From JAIXWP01 sp041391745 (GTDB taxonomy: Bacteria > Bacteroidota > Bacteroidia > Flavobacteriales_D > Sanyastnellaceae), in contig JAWKNK010000005.1 in NCBI GenBank assembly GCA_041391745.1, forward strand, positions 124,001-188,000: 64,000 bases of DNA, given 5' to 3'. The number at the start of each line of letters is the position of its first letter. Within the stretch, counting starts at the first letter, position 1. Under the pieces are notes generated by a model that was given only the letters and a program-made list of their open reading frames with translations, made no database searches and had not been told where the DNA came from. The position numbers were made by a program, and so were the translations under genes. Of this stretch, positions 36,614 to 45,096 are shown in pieces.

Positions 36614-37667
36614 CCACTGAACTGAACCAACCAGCGATCGCTGAAAGGATGATAAAAGTGATATTACCCATGTTCAATGCTTTTTGAACTTGAGCTTCTT
36701 TCGCTGAATTATCTTTAATTCTAACAAGGAATGTTCCGATGATCGAAGCGATGATACCCACACCAGCAATCATAATTGGAAGAAGGATTGGTCCCATTCC
36801 GTTGAAAGCATCTGTGAATTGAGCGCCACCATTAGCATCGCTCATATCCTTGATGATATAATTACCAAGTACCATTGAAGCAAGTACTGTAGCTACATAA
36901 GATCCGAAAAGGTCAGCTCCCATACCTGCTACGTCACCTACGTTATCACCCACGTTGTCAGCGATAGTTGCTGGATTACGTGGATCATCTTCAGGAATAC
37001 CTGCTTCTACTTTACCAACAAGGTCAGCTCCAACGTCAGCAGCTTTGGTATAAATACCACCACCTACACGAGCAAACAATGCGATAGACTCAGCACCCAA
37101 AGAGAAACCTGCAAGGGCTTCTAGAACCATTGTCATTTCTTCATAGAAAGGCTTTCCAGTGTTCATGAATGTTGACACGAATACCAAGAAGAACAAGCTC
37201 AATCCTAGTACTGCAAGACCAGCAACACCAAGTCCCATAACTGTTCCACCACCGAAAGAAACTTTCAATGCATTTGGAAGAGAAGTACGAGCTGCCTCTG
37301 TAGTTCTTGAGTTTGCATCTGTAGCGATGCGCATACCGATGTTTCCTGCAATTGCAGAGAAAATAGCACCGATAATGAATGCTGGAACAATCATCCAGCT
37401 AGTAGTTTCAACTACTTTAGAAATACCGAATAGTGCTGCAGAAGCAATCACTACGAAAATTGCAAGAAGTCTGTACTCTGCGCTCAAGAAAGCCATAGCA
37501 CCTTCTTTAATACTCTTGGAAATGTCTTGCATTTTCTCATTTCCAGGGTTCTGTTTTTTCACCCATGCCATCTTGATGAGCATGAAAATCAGACCTACAA
37601 TTGCCAACACGATTGGCACATAAATGATGTTATTCATTGAAAAATGATAATTGGTTATTTGGTTCAT
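36603..37667 (-). pseudogene. hppA: Membrane-bound pyrophosphatase, N-terminal part (frameshifted)
   Basis: 354 codons with the first half of the enzyme: K-M-A-W-V-K-K near the start, the substrate-binding D-V-G-A-D-L-V-G-K-V-E and D-N-V-G-D-N-V-G-D-V-A-G-M-G-A-D. The frame ends at A-G-W-F-S-S-V-D-A-S, where the family continues into M-L-P-E-T of the other frame. One extra base near 36605-36615 explains it. The ATG at 37637 fits the family's start better than that at 37667. The enzyme pumps protons or sodium using pyrophosphate. Confidence 0.85.
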
Positions 37668-37680
37668 TTTAATGCGGGCG

Positions 37681-37688
37681 CGAATATA
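37681..37688 (-). promoter_or_regulatory. Variant -7 element (TATATTCG) of hppA
   Basis: TAnnTTCG on the minus strand, 13 bases before the ATG at 37667 and 43 before that at 37637. Confidence 0.4.
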
Positions 37689-37729
37689 ACACCGAATCGC
37701 GTACCGACAAAAGCGTTGATATCAACATT

Positions 37730-39733
37730 CTATAGCACTTTCTTCCTGAAAAAGCCCAAATAGGTCAGCATTCCAAGGGAAAAGAGTGAAATGAGCATCG
37801 CAATCAATAGGTTTTTCGGGGCGTATCTGAATTCTACTTGGTGCTCTCCTGCTCCCACTTCAACCATTGGAAATGTCCCGTCATACCTGGAAATCTCTAC
37901 TTTTTGACCGTCCACCTCACATATCCAATTCTTTTGGTAAGACTGAAGTAATACCACATCCTCATTCTGTTGTAGCTGGACTTTAGCACTTATAGAATTG
38001 GTGTTCACCTGCCATTCCGAAAACTGTGAATTTGCTGATGAATCTGCTGTAAAAATTAATGGATGCTTAATATACTCCAGCAATTTACCACTGTCCTCAG
38101 CGTCGCGATAAACTGAGAAAATGTAGCTATTGTACCCGTCCCAGCCTGGTTGGCGCAGATAAATGTTTTCATTTCTCCAAACCACGGCCATTCCGGTATT
38201 GGTAGAATCCATGCAGTAAGGACTGACTTCTTCACCGTGATAGGGTATCCTGTTCTGAATAAGGGTTTCGAGCTTTTTATTTTCTCTTGCAAGAAATTCA
38301 GGGTAAACGACCGTGGACTGAACATTGAGCTGCACCGCCATCAATATATTGAGTGCACTGAGGGTTATGAAGGCCCTTTTATTCAATGAAAAAACAAAGA
38401 ATAGGATTATAAAAATCAATTGCAGTGCCGATTGGATGGCGATTCGACTTGCCACGGAAATAGAAACGGTTCTTTGCCATGAGAACATTTCGCTAAAAGT
38501 CTTTACTAGCGCCTCGCCCGTCCAACCGCTCAAGTTAAAACCAATGACTAAGGTAAAGACAATAGCCAAGGAAATAATAGACCATTTTCTAGCAGACTTT
38601 GAATCAAAAAATGCTTCAATTCCAGCCGCAGCCACAATTAAAATAAAGTTGATTGCGATGAATCTAAAAATGGATGGATGTCGAAACATGTCCATCGCAG
38701 GAAATTTGGCCAACCACATTCTAAATGGAAGTGCTTCGCCCGCAGCCACAAGCATGAGGACCACAAAAGTGAGTAAGGCAAAGTATTCTCTTGTTCTTTT
38801 TACTTTAGAAAAAAACCAAGCGAACACCCCCAGTAAAGCTCCTAGTCCGAAATAAAAATTGACCATCGAAAAGTCGCTTCCCCACGAGTAATTTTCTGGG
38901 GTCCCAACAGCGAATGGAGTAAAAACCGAAGTGTATGCTTTGATTGGGAAAGGATTTTCTAAAATCTTGCGAGCTTCCAGCCCTTGTGTTCTAGTAACGT
39001 CACCAAAACTCTCCACCATCGCCATCAGCGGCAGCGCACAACTCAAAAGCACCGCCAGTCCAATCCAGACAATCCGACTGTAAATAGCGGTATCCTTTCT
39101 ATTTTTTACAATGAAATAAATTCCATAAGCTACAACCACATATCCGCCTATGACTACAATGGGAGGATATGATCCGGTGAACATCATGAATGTAGAAAAA
39201 CTCGCACCCAGAATATACTTCCAATGTCCGTTTGACAACGCTAATCTGAAGTACATGAATACCCACGGGAACCAAGCATAGCCAATCAGAAATCCAAAGT
39301 TTTGTGCGTTGCTGGTAAACACACCACTTCCCAAAAATCCGAAGGCACAAACCCATGCCGCAGTCTTACTGTAACCCAGCGATGCTATCAATCTCCAAGT
39401 CCCCCATGCTCCAATAAATACATGCAAACACCATTCGAAGTTGAGCGCATAATAGTCATAGCCATAAACCAATGAAATGAGCCAAAGGATAGGATAAAAC
39501 GCTCCAGTATCTGCCTCTGCATGAAGTGGAAAACCAAGATGCTGAAACGCGCTCCAGTAAGGCATTTCACCCATGCGAAGCGCTTCTGCAACATTGAGTC
39601 GCCATGGCAAAAAGCAATCAATAGCATCCCAACGCAGCGGTTGCTGCATCAATCCCACTTGACCGAACACCAAAAATGAGAGCACGAACAACCACAAGGG
39701 CACGGCAATATTCTCAGGGATTTTAAATTTCAT
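37730..39733 (-). CDS. YfhO-like polytopic membrane protein
   Basis: 667 residues with about 12-13 hydrophobic segments and a soluble C-terminal part before a last helix. The N-terminal loop has the acidic motif W-D-A-I-D-C-F-L-P-W-R and later G-F-P-L-H-A-E-A-D-T-G-A-F-Y-P, as in YfhO proteins, which belong to the GT-C glycosyltransferase fold. In Gram-positives YfhO modifies lipoteichoic acid; the role in Bacteroidota is not known. Predicted inner-membrane location. A terminator separates it from pdhB upstream. Confidence 0.82.
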   Translation of the reverse strand: MKFKIPENIAVPLWLFVLSFLVFGQVGLMQQPLRWDAIDCFLPWRLNVAEALRMGEMPYWSAFQHLGFPLHAEADTGAFYPILWLISLVYGYDYYALNFEWCLHVFIGAWGTWRLIASLGYSKTAAWVCAFGFLGSGVFTSNAQNFGFLIGYAWFPWVFMYFRLALSNGHWKYILGASFSTFMMFTGSYPPIVVIGGYVVVAYGIYFIVKNRKDTAIYSRIVWIGLAVLLSCALPLMAMVESFGDVTRTQGLEARKILENPFPIKAYTSVFTPFAVGTPENYSWGSDFSMVNFYFGLGALLGVFAWFFSKVKRTREYFALLTFVVLMLVAAGEALPFRMWLAKFPAMDMFRHPSIFRFIAINFILIVAAAGIEAFFDSKSARKWSIISLAIVFTLVIGFNLSGWTGEALVKTFSEMFSWQRTVSISVASRIAIQSALQLIFIILFFVFSLNKRAFITLSALNILMAVQLNVQSTVVYPEFLARENKKLETLIQNRIPYHGEEVSPYCMDSTNTGMAVVWRNENIYLRQPGWDGYNSYIFSVYRDAEDSGKLLEYIKHPLIFTADSSANSQFSEWQVNTNSISAKVQLQQNEDVVLLQSYQKNWICEVDGQKVEISRYDGTFPMVEVGAGEHQVEFRYAPKNLLIAMLISLFSLGMLTYLGFFRKKVL

Positions 39734-39740
39734 CGGGCTA

Positions 39741-39775
39741 AAATAAAAAGGGCTATCCTCACAGACAGCCCTTTT
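39741..39775 (-). terminator. Terminator of pdhB
   Basis: Minus-strand stem AAAAGGGCT/AGCCCTTTT with a 12-base loop, followed by TATTTT; 18 bases after the pdhB stop. Confidence 0.82.
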
Positions 39776-39793
39776 GATGATATGTTGAAAATC

Positions 39794-40771
39794 TTATACG
39801 TACATCAATTCTTTCGCAGTTTGAACAATGTCAGCCACTTGTGGAAGTGCTTCATCAATCAACGTTTGCGCGAAAGCAAAAGGAGTATCTGTCTGTGTCA
39901 AACGACGAATTGGTGCATCCAAATAGTCGAAAGCATGACGTTGAACACGGTAGGCAATTTCAGTTGAAATGCTTGCCACAGGCCAGCTTTCTTCCAAAAT
40001 AATCAAACGGTTGGTCTTCTTCACCGACTTGATAATGGTATCAATATCCAACGGACGAATTGTTCTTAAGTCGATCACCTCAGCGCTGATGCCTTCTTTA
40101 GCAAGTTCTTCAGCTCCTGCAAGAGCGGTTTTCATGATTTTACCAAAAGAAACAATTGTCACATCTGTTCCTTCTCTTTTCACGTCAGCTACTCCAATTG
40201 GGATAATGTATTCTCCATCTGGCACCATTCCTTTGTCGCCATACATTTTTTCTGACTCCATAAATACAACAGGGTCATTATCGCGAATAGCAGCCTTCAA
40301 AAGACCTTTCGCATCGTATGGATTAGAAGGAGTAATTACTTTCAATCCTGGAACATGAGCGTAGAATGATTCGAAGCTTTGGCTGTGTGTAGCGGCCAAT
40401 TGTCCCGCTTGACCGTTTGGCCCGCGGAATACGATAGGCACATTGAACTGTCCACCAGACATTTGAAGCATCTTCGCTGCAGAGTTGATGATTTGGTCTG
40501 CCGCAAGAATTGCGAAGTTCCAAGTCATAAATTCTACAATCGGACGTAGTCCATTCATCGCAGCACCTACTGCAATACCTGAAAATCCTAGTTCGGCAAT
40601 CGGAGTATCGATTACTCGCTTCGCTCCAAACTCATCTAGCATTCCCTTAGAAGCTTTGTATGCTCCGTTGTACTCTGCCACCTCTTCCCCTAGAAGGAAA
40701 ACGCTTTCATCGCGACGCATCTCTTCAGACATCGCCTCACAAATTGCCTCTCTGAACTGAATTTCTCTCAT
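39794..40771 (-). CDS. pdhB: Pyruvate dehydrogenase E1 component, beta subunit
   Basis: 325 residues from the ATG at 40771 (M-R-E-I-Q-F-R); an upstream methionine-like codon would add 11 residues that the family lacks. Transketolase-like TPP-binding region with L-G-E-E-V-A-E-Y and the C-terminal domain P-L-D-I-D-T-I and E-E-S-W-P. With the alpha subunit it decarboxylates pyruvate toward acetyl-CoA. Neither pdhA nor the E2 gene is next to it, so the complex is encoded at separate sites. A branched-chain E1 beta is less likely from the motif spacing but not excluded. Confidence 0.9.
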   Translation of the reverse strand: MREIQFREAICEAMSEEMRRDESVFLLGEEVAEYNGAYKASKGMLDEFGAKRVIDTPIAELGFSGIAVGAAMNGLRPIVEFMTWNFAILAADQIINSAAKMLQMSGGQFNVPIVFRGPNGQAGQLAATHSQSFESFYAHVPGLKVITPSNPYDAKGLLKAAIRDNDPVVFMESEKMYGDKGMVPDGEYIIPIGVADVKREGTDVTIVSFGKIMKTALAGAEELAKEGISAEVIDLRTIRPLDIDTIIKSVKKTNRLIILEESWPVASISTEIAYRVQRHAFDYLDAPIRRLTQTDTPFAFAQTLIDEALPQVADIVQTAKELMYV

Positions 40772-40792
40772 GTTGTTATTAAATATGGGTGC

Positions 40793-40800
40793 GAAAATAA
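40793..40800 (-). promoter_or_regulatory. Variant -7 element (TATTTTCG) of pdhB
   Basis: TAnnTTCG, 21 bases before the pdhB ATG, back to back with the etfB element. Confidence 0.4.
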
Positions 40801-40811
40801 GCATTACTAAT

Positions 40812-40819
40812 TACTTTCG
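40812..40819 (+). promoter_or_regulatory. Variant -7 element (TACTTTCG) of etfB
   Basis: TAnnTTCG, 27 bases before the etfB ATG in the 75-base gap between divergent genes. Confidence 0.4.
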
Positions 40820-40846
40820 CATCCCGAATACATAAAAAGGATTTCA

Positions 40847-41587
40847 ATGAAAATACTCGTATGTATCAGCAAAGCACCTGATACCACCTCAAAAATCGCG
40901 TTTTCAGACGGAAATACCAAGTTTGATGAAAATGGCGTGCAGTTTATTGTGAACCCATACGACGAGTGGTATGCACTCGTTAGAGCCTTGGAAATCAAGG
41001 AAGCTCAAGGTGGAAATGTGACTATCATTTCTGTGGGTGGCGCAGATTACGAACCAATTATTCGCAAAGCATTGGCAATTGGTGCTGATGACGCTGTAAG
41101 AATTGATGCTTCAGAATCTGATTCACTTTTTGTAGCGAAGCAAATTGCAAATTATGCAAAAGACAAAGGCTTCGATATGATTATGTGTGGTAAAGAAACC
41201 ATAAATTACAACGGTTCTGTAGTACCAGGAATGGTAGCAGAATTATTAGATATGCCTTACATTCCTCTTGCTATCAAATTGGACGTTAACGGTGGCGCAG
41301 CTACTGTAGAGCGTGAAATTGCTGGCGGCGAAGAAGTATTGGAAGTAAGTTTCCCATTTGTTTTAAGCGCTGCGAAAGGGATGGCAGAGCAACGTATTCC
41401 AAACATGAGAGGAATTATGGCTGCTCGTACCAAGCCTTTGGCTGTGGAAGCTGCTGCTGGTGCAGAGGCTTCAACTTCTGTTAAATCATATAGCATGCCT
41501 CCTGCAAAAGGTGCTTGTAAGTACATCGATGCAGAAAATGCTGGTGAATTGATTCGTCTATTGCACGAAGAAGCAAAAGTGATCTAA
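40847..41587 (+). CDS. etfB: Electron transfer flavoprotein, beta subunit
   Basis: 246 residues with the ETF beta start K-I-L-V-C-I-S-K-A-P-D-T, the AMP-binding region (C-G-K-E-T-I-N-Y-N-G) and the C-terminal arm that clasps the alpha subunit. With EtfA it carries electrons from acyl-CoA and other dehydrogenases to the quinone pool. Followed by etfA after 18 bases. Confidence 0.96.
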   Translation: MKILVCISKAPDTTSKIAFSDGNTKFDENGVQFIVNPYDEWYALVRALEIKEAQGGNVTIISVGGADYEPIIRKALAIGADDAVRIDASESDSLFVAKQIANYAKDKGFDMIMCGKETINYNGSVVPGMVAELLDMPYIPLAIKLDVNGGAATVEREIAGGEEVLEVSFPFVLSAAKGMAEQRIPNMRGIMAARTKPLAVEAAAGAEASTSVKSYSMPPAKGACKYIDAENAGELIRLLHEEAKVI

Positions 41588-41605
41588 CCCTTAAAACGAA
41601 AGAAA

Positions 41606-42568
41606 ATGTCAGTATTAGTATGTATAGATAGCCACCACGGCAAATTCCCGAAAAGCAGCTTAGAAGCTGTGAGTTACGGATCAAAATTGGCAGCTCAACT
41701 CGGCACAAATTGCGTAGCGCTTGCCATTGGTAAGATGGACGGCGATGGCGGAATCGGCAGTGCAGGTGCTTCACAAGTGCTTCATGCAGCTGATGTAACT
41801 ACATCAGATTCTCAGCAATTGACCAAATTGGTTATGGCTGCCGTTGAAAAAACAGGCGCAGACATCGTTGTATTTTCACACGATATCAATGGAAAATTAG
41901 TAGCTCCTCGTGTTGCTGCTAAAATGGACGCCGGTCTTGTACCAGGTGCCATTGCACTTCCAGATACTGCTAGCGGATTTGTAGTTAGAAAAAATGTATT
42001 CTCAGGTAAAGCACTTGCAGATGTTGAAGTGAAAACAGCGAAGAAAGTAATTACGGTTCTTCCTAATTCATTCGACCTTGCTTCGGGCGGTTCAGCTGCT
42101 TCTGTAGAAGCTTTCAGCGCTGATCTAGGCACTGCAAGAGTTACGGTGAAAGAGGTGAAATCATCTGAAAAAGATGGTGAAATTCCACTTCCCGAGGCGG
42201 AACTAGTCGTTTCTGCAGGTCGCGGTATGAAAGGCCCTGAGCACTGGGGACCGGTGGAAGAACTCGCAAAAATTCTTGGTGCTGCGACTGCTTGTTCACG
42301 TCCAGTTTCTGATATTGGATGGAGACCTCACCACGAACACGTAGGACAAACTGGTATTACTATCCGTCCTAACTTATACATTGCTATTGGTATTAGCGGT
42401 GCTATTCAGCACTTAGCTGGGGTAAATGGTAGTAAGGTAATTGTTGTCATCAACAAAGATCCTGAAGCACCATTTTTCAAAGCTGCAGATTACGGAATCG
42501 TAGGAGATGCTTTTGAAGTATTGCCTAAAGTAATCGAAGCTGCGAAGCAATTTAAAGCTTCTAATTAA
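41606..42568 (+). CDS. etfA: Electron transfer flavoprotein, alpha subunit
   Basis: 320 residues. C-terminal FAD-binding domain with V-S-A-G-R-G-M-K-G-P-E-H-W, S-R-P-V-S-D-I-G-W, G-Q-T-G-I-T-I-R-P and A-I-G-I-S-G-A-I-Q-H, all standard for EtfA. Same operon as etfB; a terminator follows. Confidence 0.96.
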   Translation: MSVLVCIDSHHGKFPKSSLEAVSYGSKLAAQLGTNCVALAIGKMDGDGGIGSAGASQVLHAADVTTSDSQQLTKLVMAAVEKTGADIVVFSHDINGKLVAPRVAAKMDAGLVPGAIALPDTASGFVVRKNVFSGKALADVEVKTAKKVITVLPNSFDLASGGSAASVEAFSADLGTARVTVKEVKSSEKDGEIPLPEAELVVSAGRGMKGPEHWGPVEELAKILGAATACSRPVSDIGWRPHHEHVGQTGITIRPNLYIAIGISGAIQHLAGVNGSKVIVVINKDPEAPFFKAADYGIVGDAFEVLPKVIEAAKQFKASN

Positions 42569-42580
42569 GATAAAATAATA

Positions 42581-42617
42581 AAGGGTGTTGCATCTATGCG
42601 CAACACCCTTCTTTTTT
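42581..42617 (+). terminator. Terminator of etfBA
   Basis: 11-bp stem AAGGGTGTTGC/GCAACACCCTT, 8-base loop, then C and six T. Confidence 0.9.
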
Positions 42618-42645
42618 GAAAATAACTTTTTCAGTAGTATTTTCG
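42615..42645 (+). promoter_or_regulatory. Promoter of DUF151 gene (TTTG-N19-TATTTTCG)
   Basis: TTTG at 42615-42618, 19-base spacer and TATTTTCG at 42638-42645, 41 bases before the GTG start. The -33 box overlaps the T run of the etfBA terminator. Confidence 0.5.
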
Positions 42646-42686
42646 TTGAGAATAAGTTAGGATTCGAGGTCTTCGACCTTCATTGA

Positions 42687-42908
42687 GTGTATGGCAAAAA
42701 GATTGAACTTCAAATAGCAGATATTGCTCCGAGTGGAAGCACGAGCGGTGCGTATGCAATGATTTTAGCAGAAGTAGATGGAAATCGTCGATTGCCGATT
42801 GTAATTGGTGGTGTAGAAGCATCAAGCCATTGCCATCGAATTGGAAAAGATGACTCCTACTCGACCATTAACTCACGACCTATTCAAGAGATTGGCCAAC
42901 GGATTTGA
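42687..42908 (+). pseudogene. DUF151 bifunctional nuclease, N-terminal part (frameshifted)
   Basis: Starts at GTG 42687 (a stop codon lies just before it in frame). The first 45 codons match the family start (K-K-I-E-L-Q-I-A, then R-R-L-P-I-V-I-G-G-V-E-A); after that the frame is nonsense to its end. One extra T near 42822 puts the rest in another frame: without it the sequence would read V-E-A-Q-A-I-A-I-E-L-E-K-M, as expected for the family. Confidence 0.85.
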
Positions 42909-43287
42909 TATTGATATCGAAGAAGTATTGATCTATAACCTTTCAGAAGGAATATTCTTTGCCAAACTCATGGCGAATCAAAACGGAAAAATTATTGAAA
43001 TCGACGCTAGAACTAGCGATGCTGTAGCGATTGCTGTTCGATTCAATTGCCCTATTTTCTGTGATGAAGAAATTCTTGTTCAAGCAGGAATCAATTCAGA
43101 AGAAGCTGAAGCAGGTGAAGATATTGAGGATTTTGAAGAACAAGTAGAAGAAATGCTTCGTGATGAAGAGCCTTCTGACTTGTCGCTCGACGAACTCCAA
43201 AAGCAATTGGATATGGCTTTGGATTCGGAAGAATATGAAAAGGCAAGTCGCATTCGCGACGAAATCAATAAAAGAAAAGGAGATTAA
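42841..43287 (+). pseudogene. DUF151 bifunctional nuclease with UVR domain, C-terminal part (frameshifted)
   Basis: 148 codons that continue the DUF151 domain (P-T-R-P-L-T-H-D-L-F, E-I-D-A-R-T-S-D-A-V-A-I-A-V-R-F) and end in a UVR domain (L-D-M-A-L-D-S-E-E-Y-E-K-A-S-R-I-R-D-E-I). Between them lies an acidic stretch (about 83-115). DUF151 proteins have been described as nucleases with DNase and RNase activity in plants and bacteria. The real gene spans 42687-43287 with one extra base; the frame of this half is open further upstream. Confidence 0.85.
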
Positions 43288-43337
43288 CCAACCTCTTTCT
43301 TTCTTACATTGCCGAACCTTTAAACCAAAACCAAACA

Positions 43338-44564
43338 ATGGAGAGATTTCATGGCGTATTGGGGATTATCCTCATTCTAGGCATCGCCTTTCTTTTTTCT
43401 AATAATAAAAAAAGAATCAACTACCGTTTAGTACTTTCCGGAATCACGCTTCAAGTGGTGATTGCTGTTCTGATATTAAAAGTTCCTCCTGTTACCAAAT
43501 TCTTCCAATTTTTAGGAAAAGGAATGGAAAAAATCGAGCACTTCGCGCGCGAAGGTGCTGCATTTGTATTTGGAGGTGTTATGGTAAATACTCCAAACGG
43601 TGCCATGGATTTTAGAGCTGGTGGATTCGTTTTCGCATTCAGTGTAATGGCTACAATTATTCTGGTTACGGTGCTTGTTGCGGTGCTTTATCACATCGGA
43701 TTAATGCAACGAATCGTAGCTGTAATTGCTCGCGCTATGAATTTTGTAATGCGCGTTAGCGGTGCTGAAGCTTTGAGCAATGTGGCAAGTGCATTTGTTG
43801 GACAAGTAGAAGCTCAAGTAATGATTCGCCCATACCTGCAAGGAATGACTCGCAGTGAGTTGCTAGCAAGTATGAGCGGAAGCTTGGCATGTATTGCTGG
43901 AGGTATTTTGATTGTTTATGCCAACATGGGGGCAAAAGCTGAATACCTCATTGCCGCTAGTTTGATGGCAGCCCCAGGAGCCCTCGTGATTTCGAAAATC
44001 GTTTTCCCCGAAACGGAAGAAAGCGAAACGATGGGACGCGTTAAACTTGAAGTAAAAAGTTCGTATAAAAACATTATCGATGCCATCAGCCACGGTGCAT
44101 CTGACGGTATGAAAATATCAATCAATGTAATTGCTATGTTGATTGGATTTATAGCATTGGTAGCCTTGTTGAATTGGGGACTTGGGTTGATCAACCCTGC
44201 TTTTACACTCGATGCCATTTTTGCCAAAGTGTTTTACCCAATGGCCTGGGCGATGGGAATTCCACTAGAAGACACGGCAAATGCTGCTGCTCTATTGGGA
44301 CAAAAATTGACCATTAACGAATTCGTAGCATTTCAGAACTTGACGACTAAAGTGAACCCAATCGTTTCCGAAAAAGGATTGTTGATTGTAAGTATTGCCA
44401 TTTGTGGATTCGCCAACTTCAGCAGCGTAGGTATGCAGATTGGTGGTATCGGTGAATTGGCACCCGGCAGAAGAGCTGATTTAGCAAAATTGGGACTCAA
44501 GGCTTTGCTTTGCGGTACTTTGGCTTCGTATCTTTCGGCCTCCTTAGCGGGAATCATAATGTGA
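43338..44564 (+). CDS. Concentrative nucleoside transporter (NupC family)
   Basis: 408 residues with about eight to ten membrane segments. Typical motifs: G-K-G-M-E-K-I, G-A-E-A-L-S-N-V-A-S-A-F-V-G-Q-V-E-A and the C-terminal A-I-C-G-F-A-N-F-S-S-V-G-M-Q-I-G-G. It imports nucleosides with sodium or protons. Thirteen bases separate it from purE, so the pair probably shares a transcript with a common purine theme. Confidence 0.93.
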   Translation: MERFHGVLGIILILGIAFLFSNNKKRINYRLVLSGITLQVVIAVLILKVPPVTKFFQFLGKGMEKIEHFAREGAAFVFGGVMVNTPNGAMDFRAGGFVFAFSVMATIILVTVLVAVLYHIGLMQRIVAVIARAMNFVMRVSGAEALSNVASAFVGQVEAQVMIRPYLQGMTRSELLASMSGSLACIAGGILIVYANMGAKAEYLIAASLMAAPGALVISKIVFPETEESETMGRVKLEVKSSYKNIIDAISHGASDGMKISINVIAMLIGFIALVALLNWGLGLINPAFTLDAIFAKVFYPMAWAMGIPLEDTANAAALLGQKLTINEFVAFQNLTTKVNPIVSEKGLLIVSIAICGFANFSSVGMQIGGIGELAPGRRADLAKLGLKALLCGTLASYLSASLAGIIM

Positions 44565-44577
44565 TAAACAATTCGAT

Positions 44578-45072
44578 ATGGCACAAGTAGGAATCATCAT
44601 GGGTAGTAAAAGCGATCTTTCAGTAATGAAAGATGCAGCGGAAGTCTTAACACAATTAGGAATTACTTATGAGATGACTGTGGTAAGTGCACACCGCACG
44701 CCCGAGCGCCTTTTCGATTACTCTACGAACGCCCACAAACGCGGAATTCAAGTAATTATTGCAGGTGCCGGCGGTGCCGCTCACCTTCCAGGTATGGCGG
44801 CTTCTATGAGCCCACTTCCTGTAATTGGTGTTCCGATTCTTTCATCCAACTCTATAGACGGTTGGGACAGCGTGCTTTCCATCTTGCAAATGCCTGGTGG
44901 AGTTCCTGTAGCGACAGTTGCGCTGAATGGAGCAAAAAACGCTGGTATCTTAGCCGCACAAATTATTGGAGCCAGCAATCAAGAGGTGTTGTCACGCATT
45001 TCCGCTTTCAAGGAAGATTTAAAGAAAAAAGTAATGGAAAGCCTTGATGAGGATGGATTTATCCGCCCTTAA
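44578..45072 (+). CDS. purE: 5-(carboxyamino)imidazole ribonucleotide mutase
   Basis: 164 residues, class I PurE length. Contains G-S-K-S-D-L-S-V-M, V-S-A-H-R-T-P and G-A-G-G-A-A-H-L-P-G, the CAIR-binding loops. It moves the carboxyl group of N5-CAIR to form CAIR in purine synthesis. Its usual partner purK is not adjacent. Confidence 0.97.
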   Translation: MAQVGIIMGSKSDLSVMKDAAEVLTQLGITYEMTVVSAHRTPERLFDYSTNAHKRGIQVIIAGAGGAAHLPGMAASMSPLPVIGVPILSSNSIDGWDSVLSILQMPGGVPVATVALNGAKNAGILAAQIIGASNQEVLSRISAFKEDLKKKVMESLDEDGFIRP

Positions 45073-45096
45073 GCTTTCTTCAAAAGTCGTTTTAAT

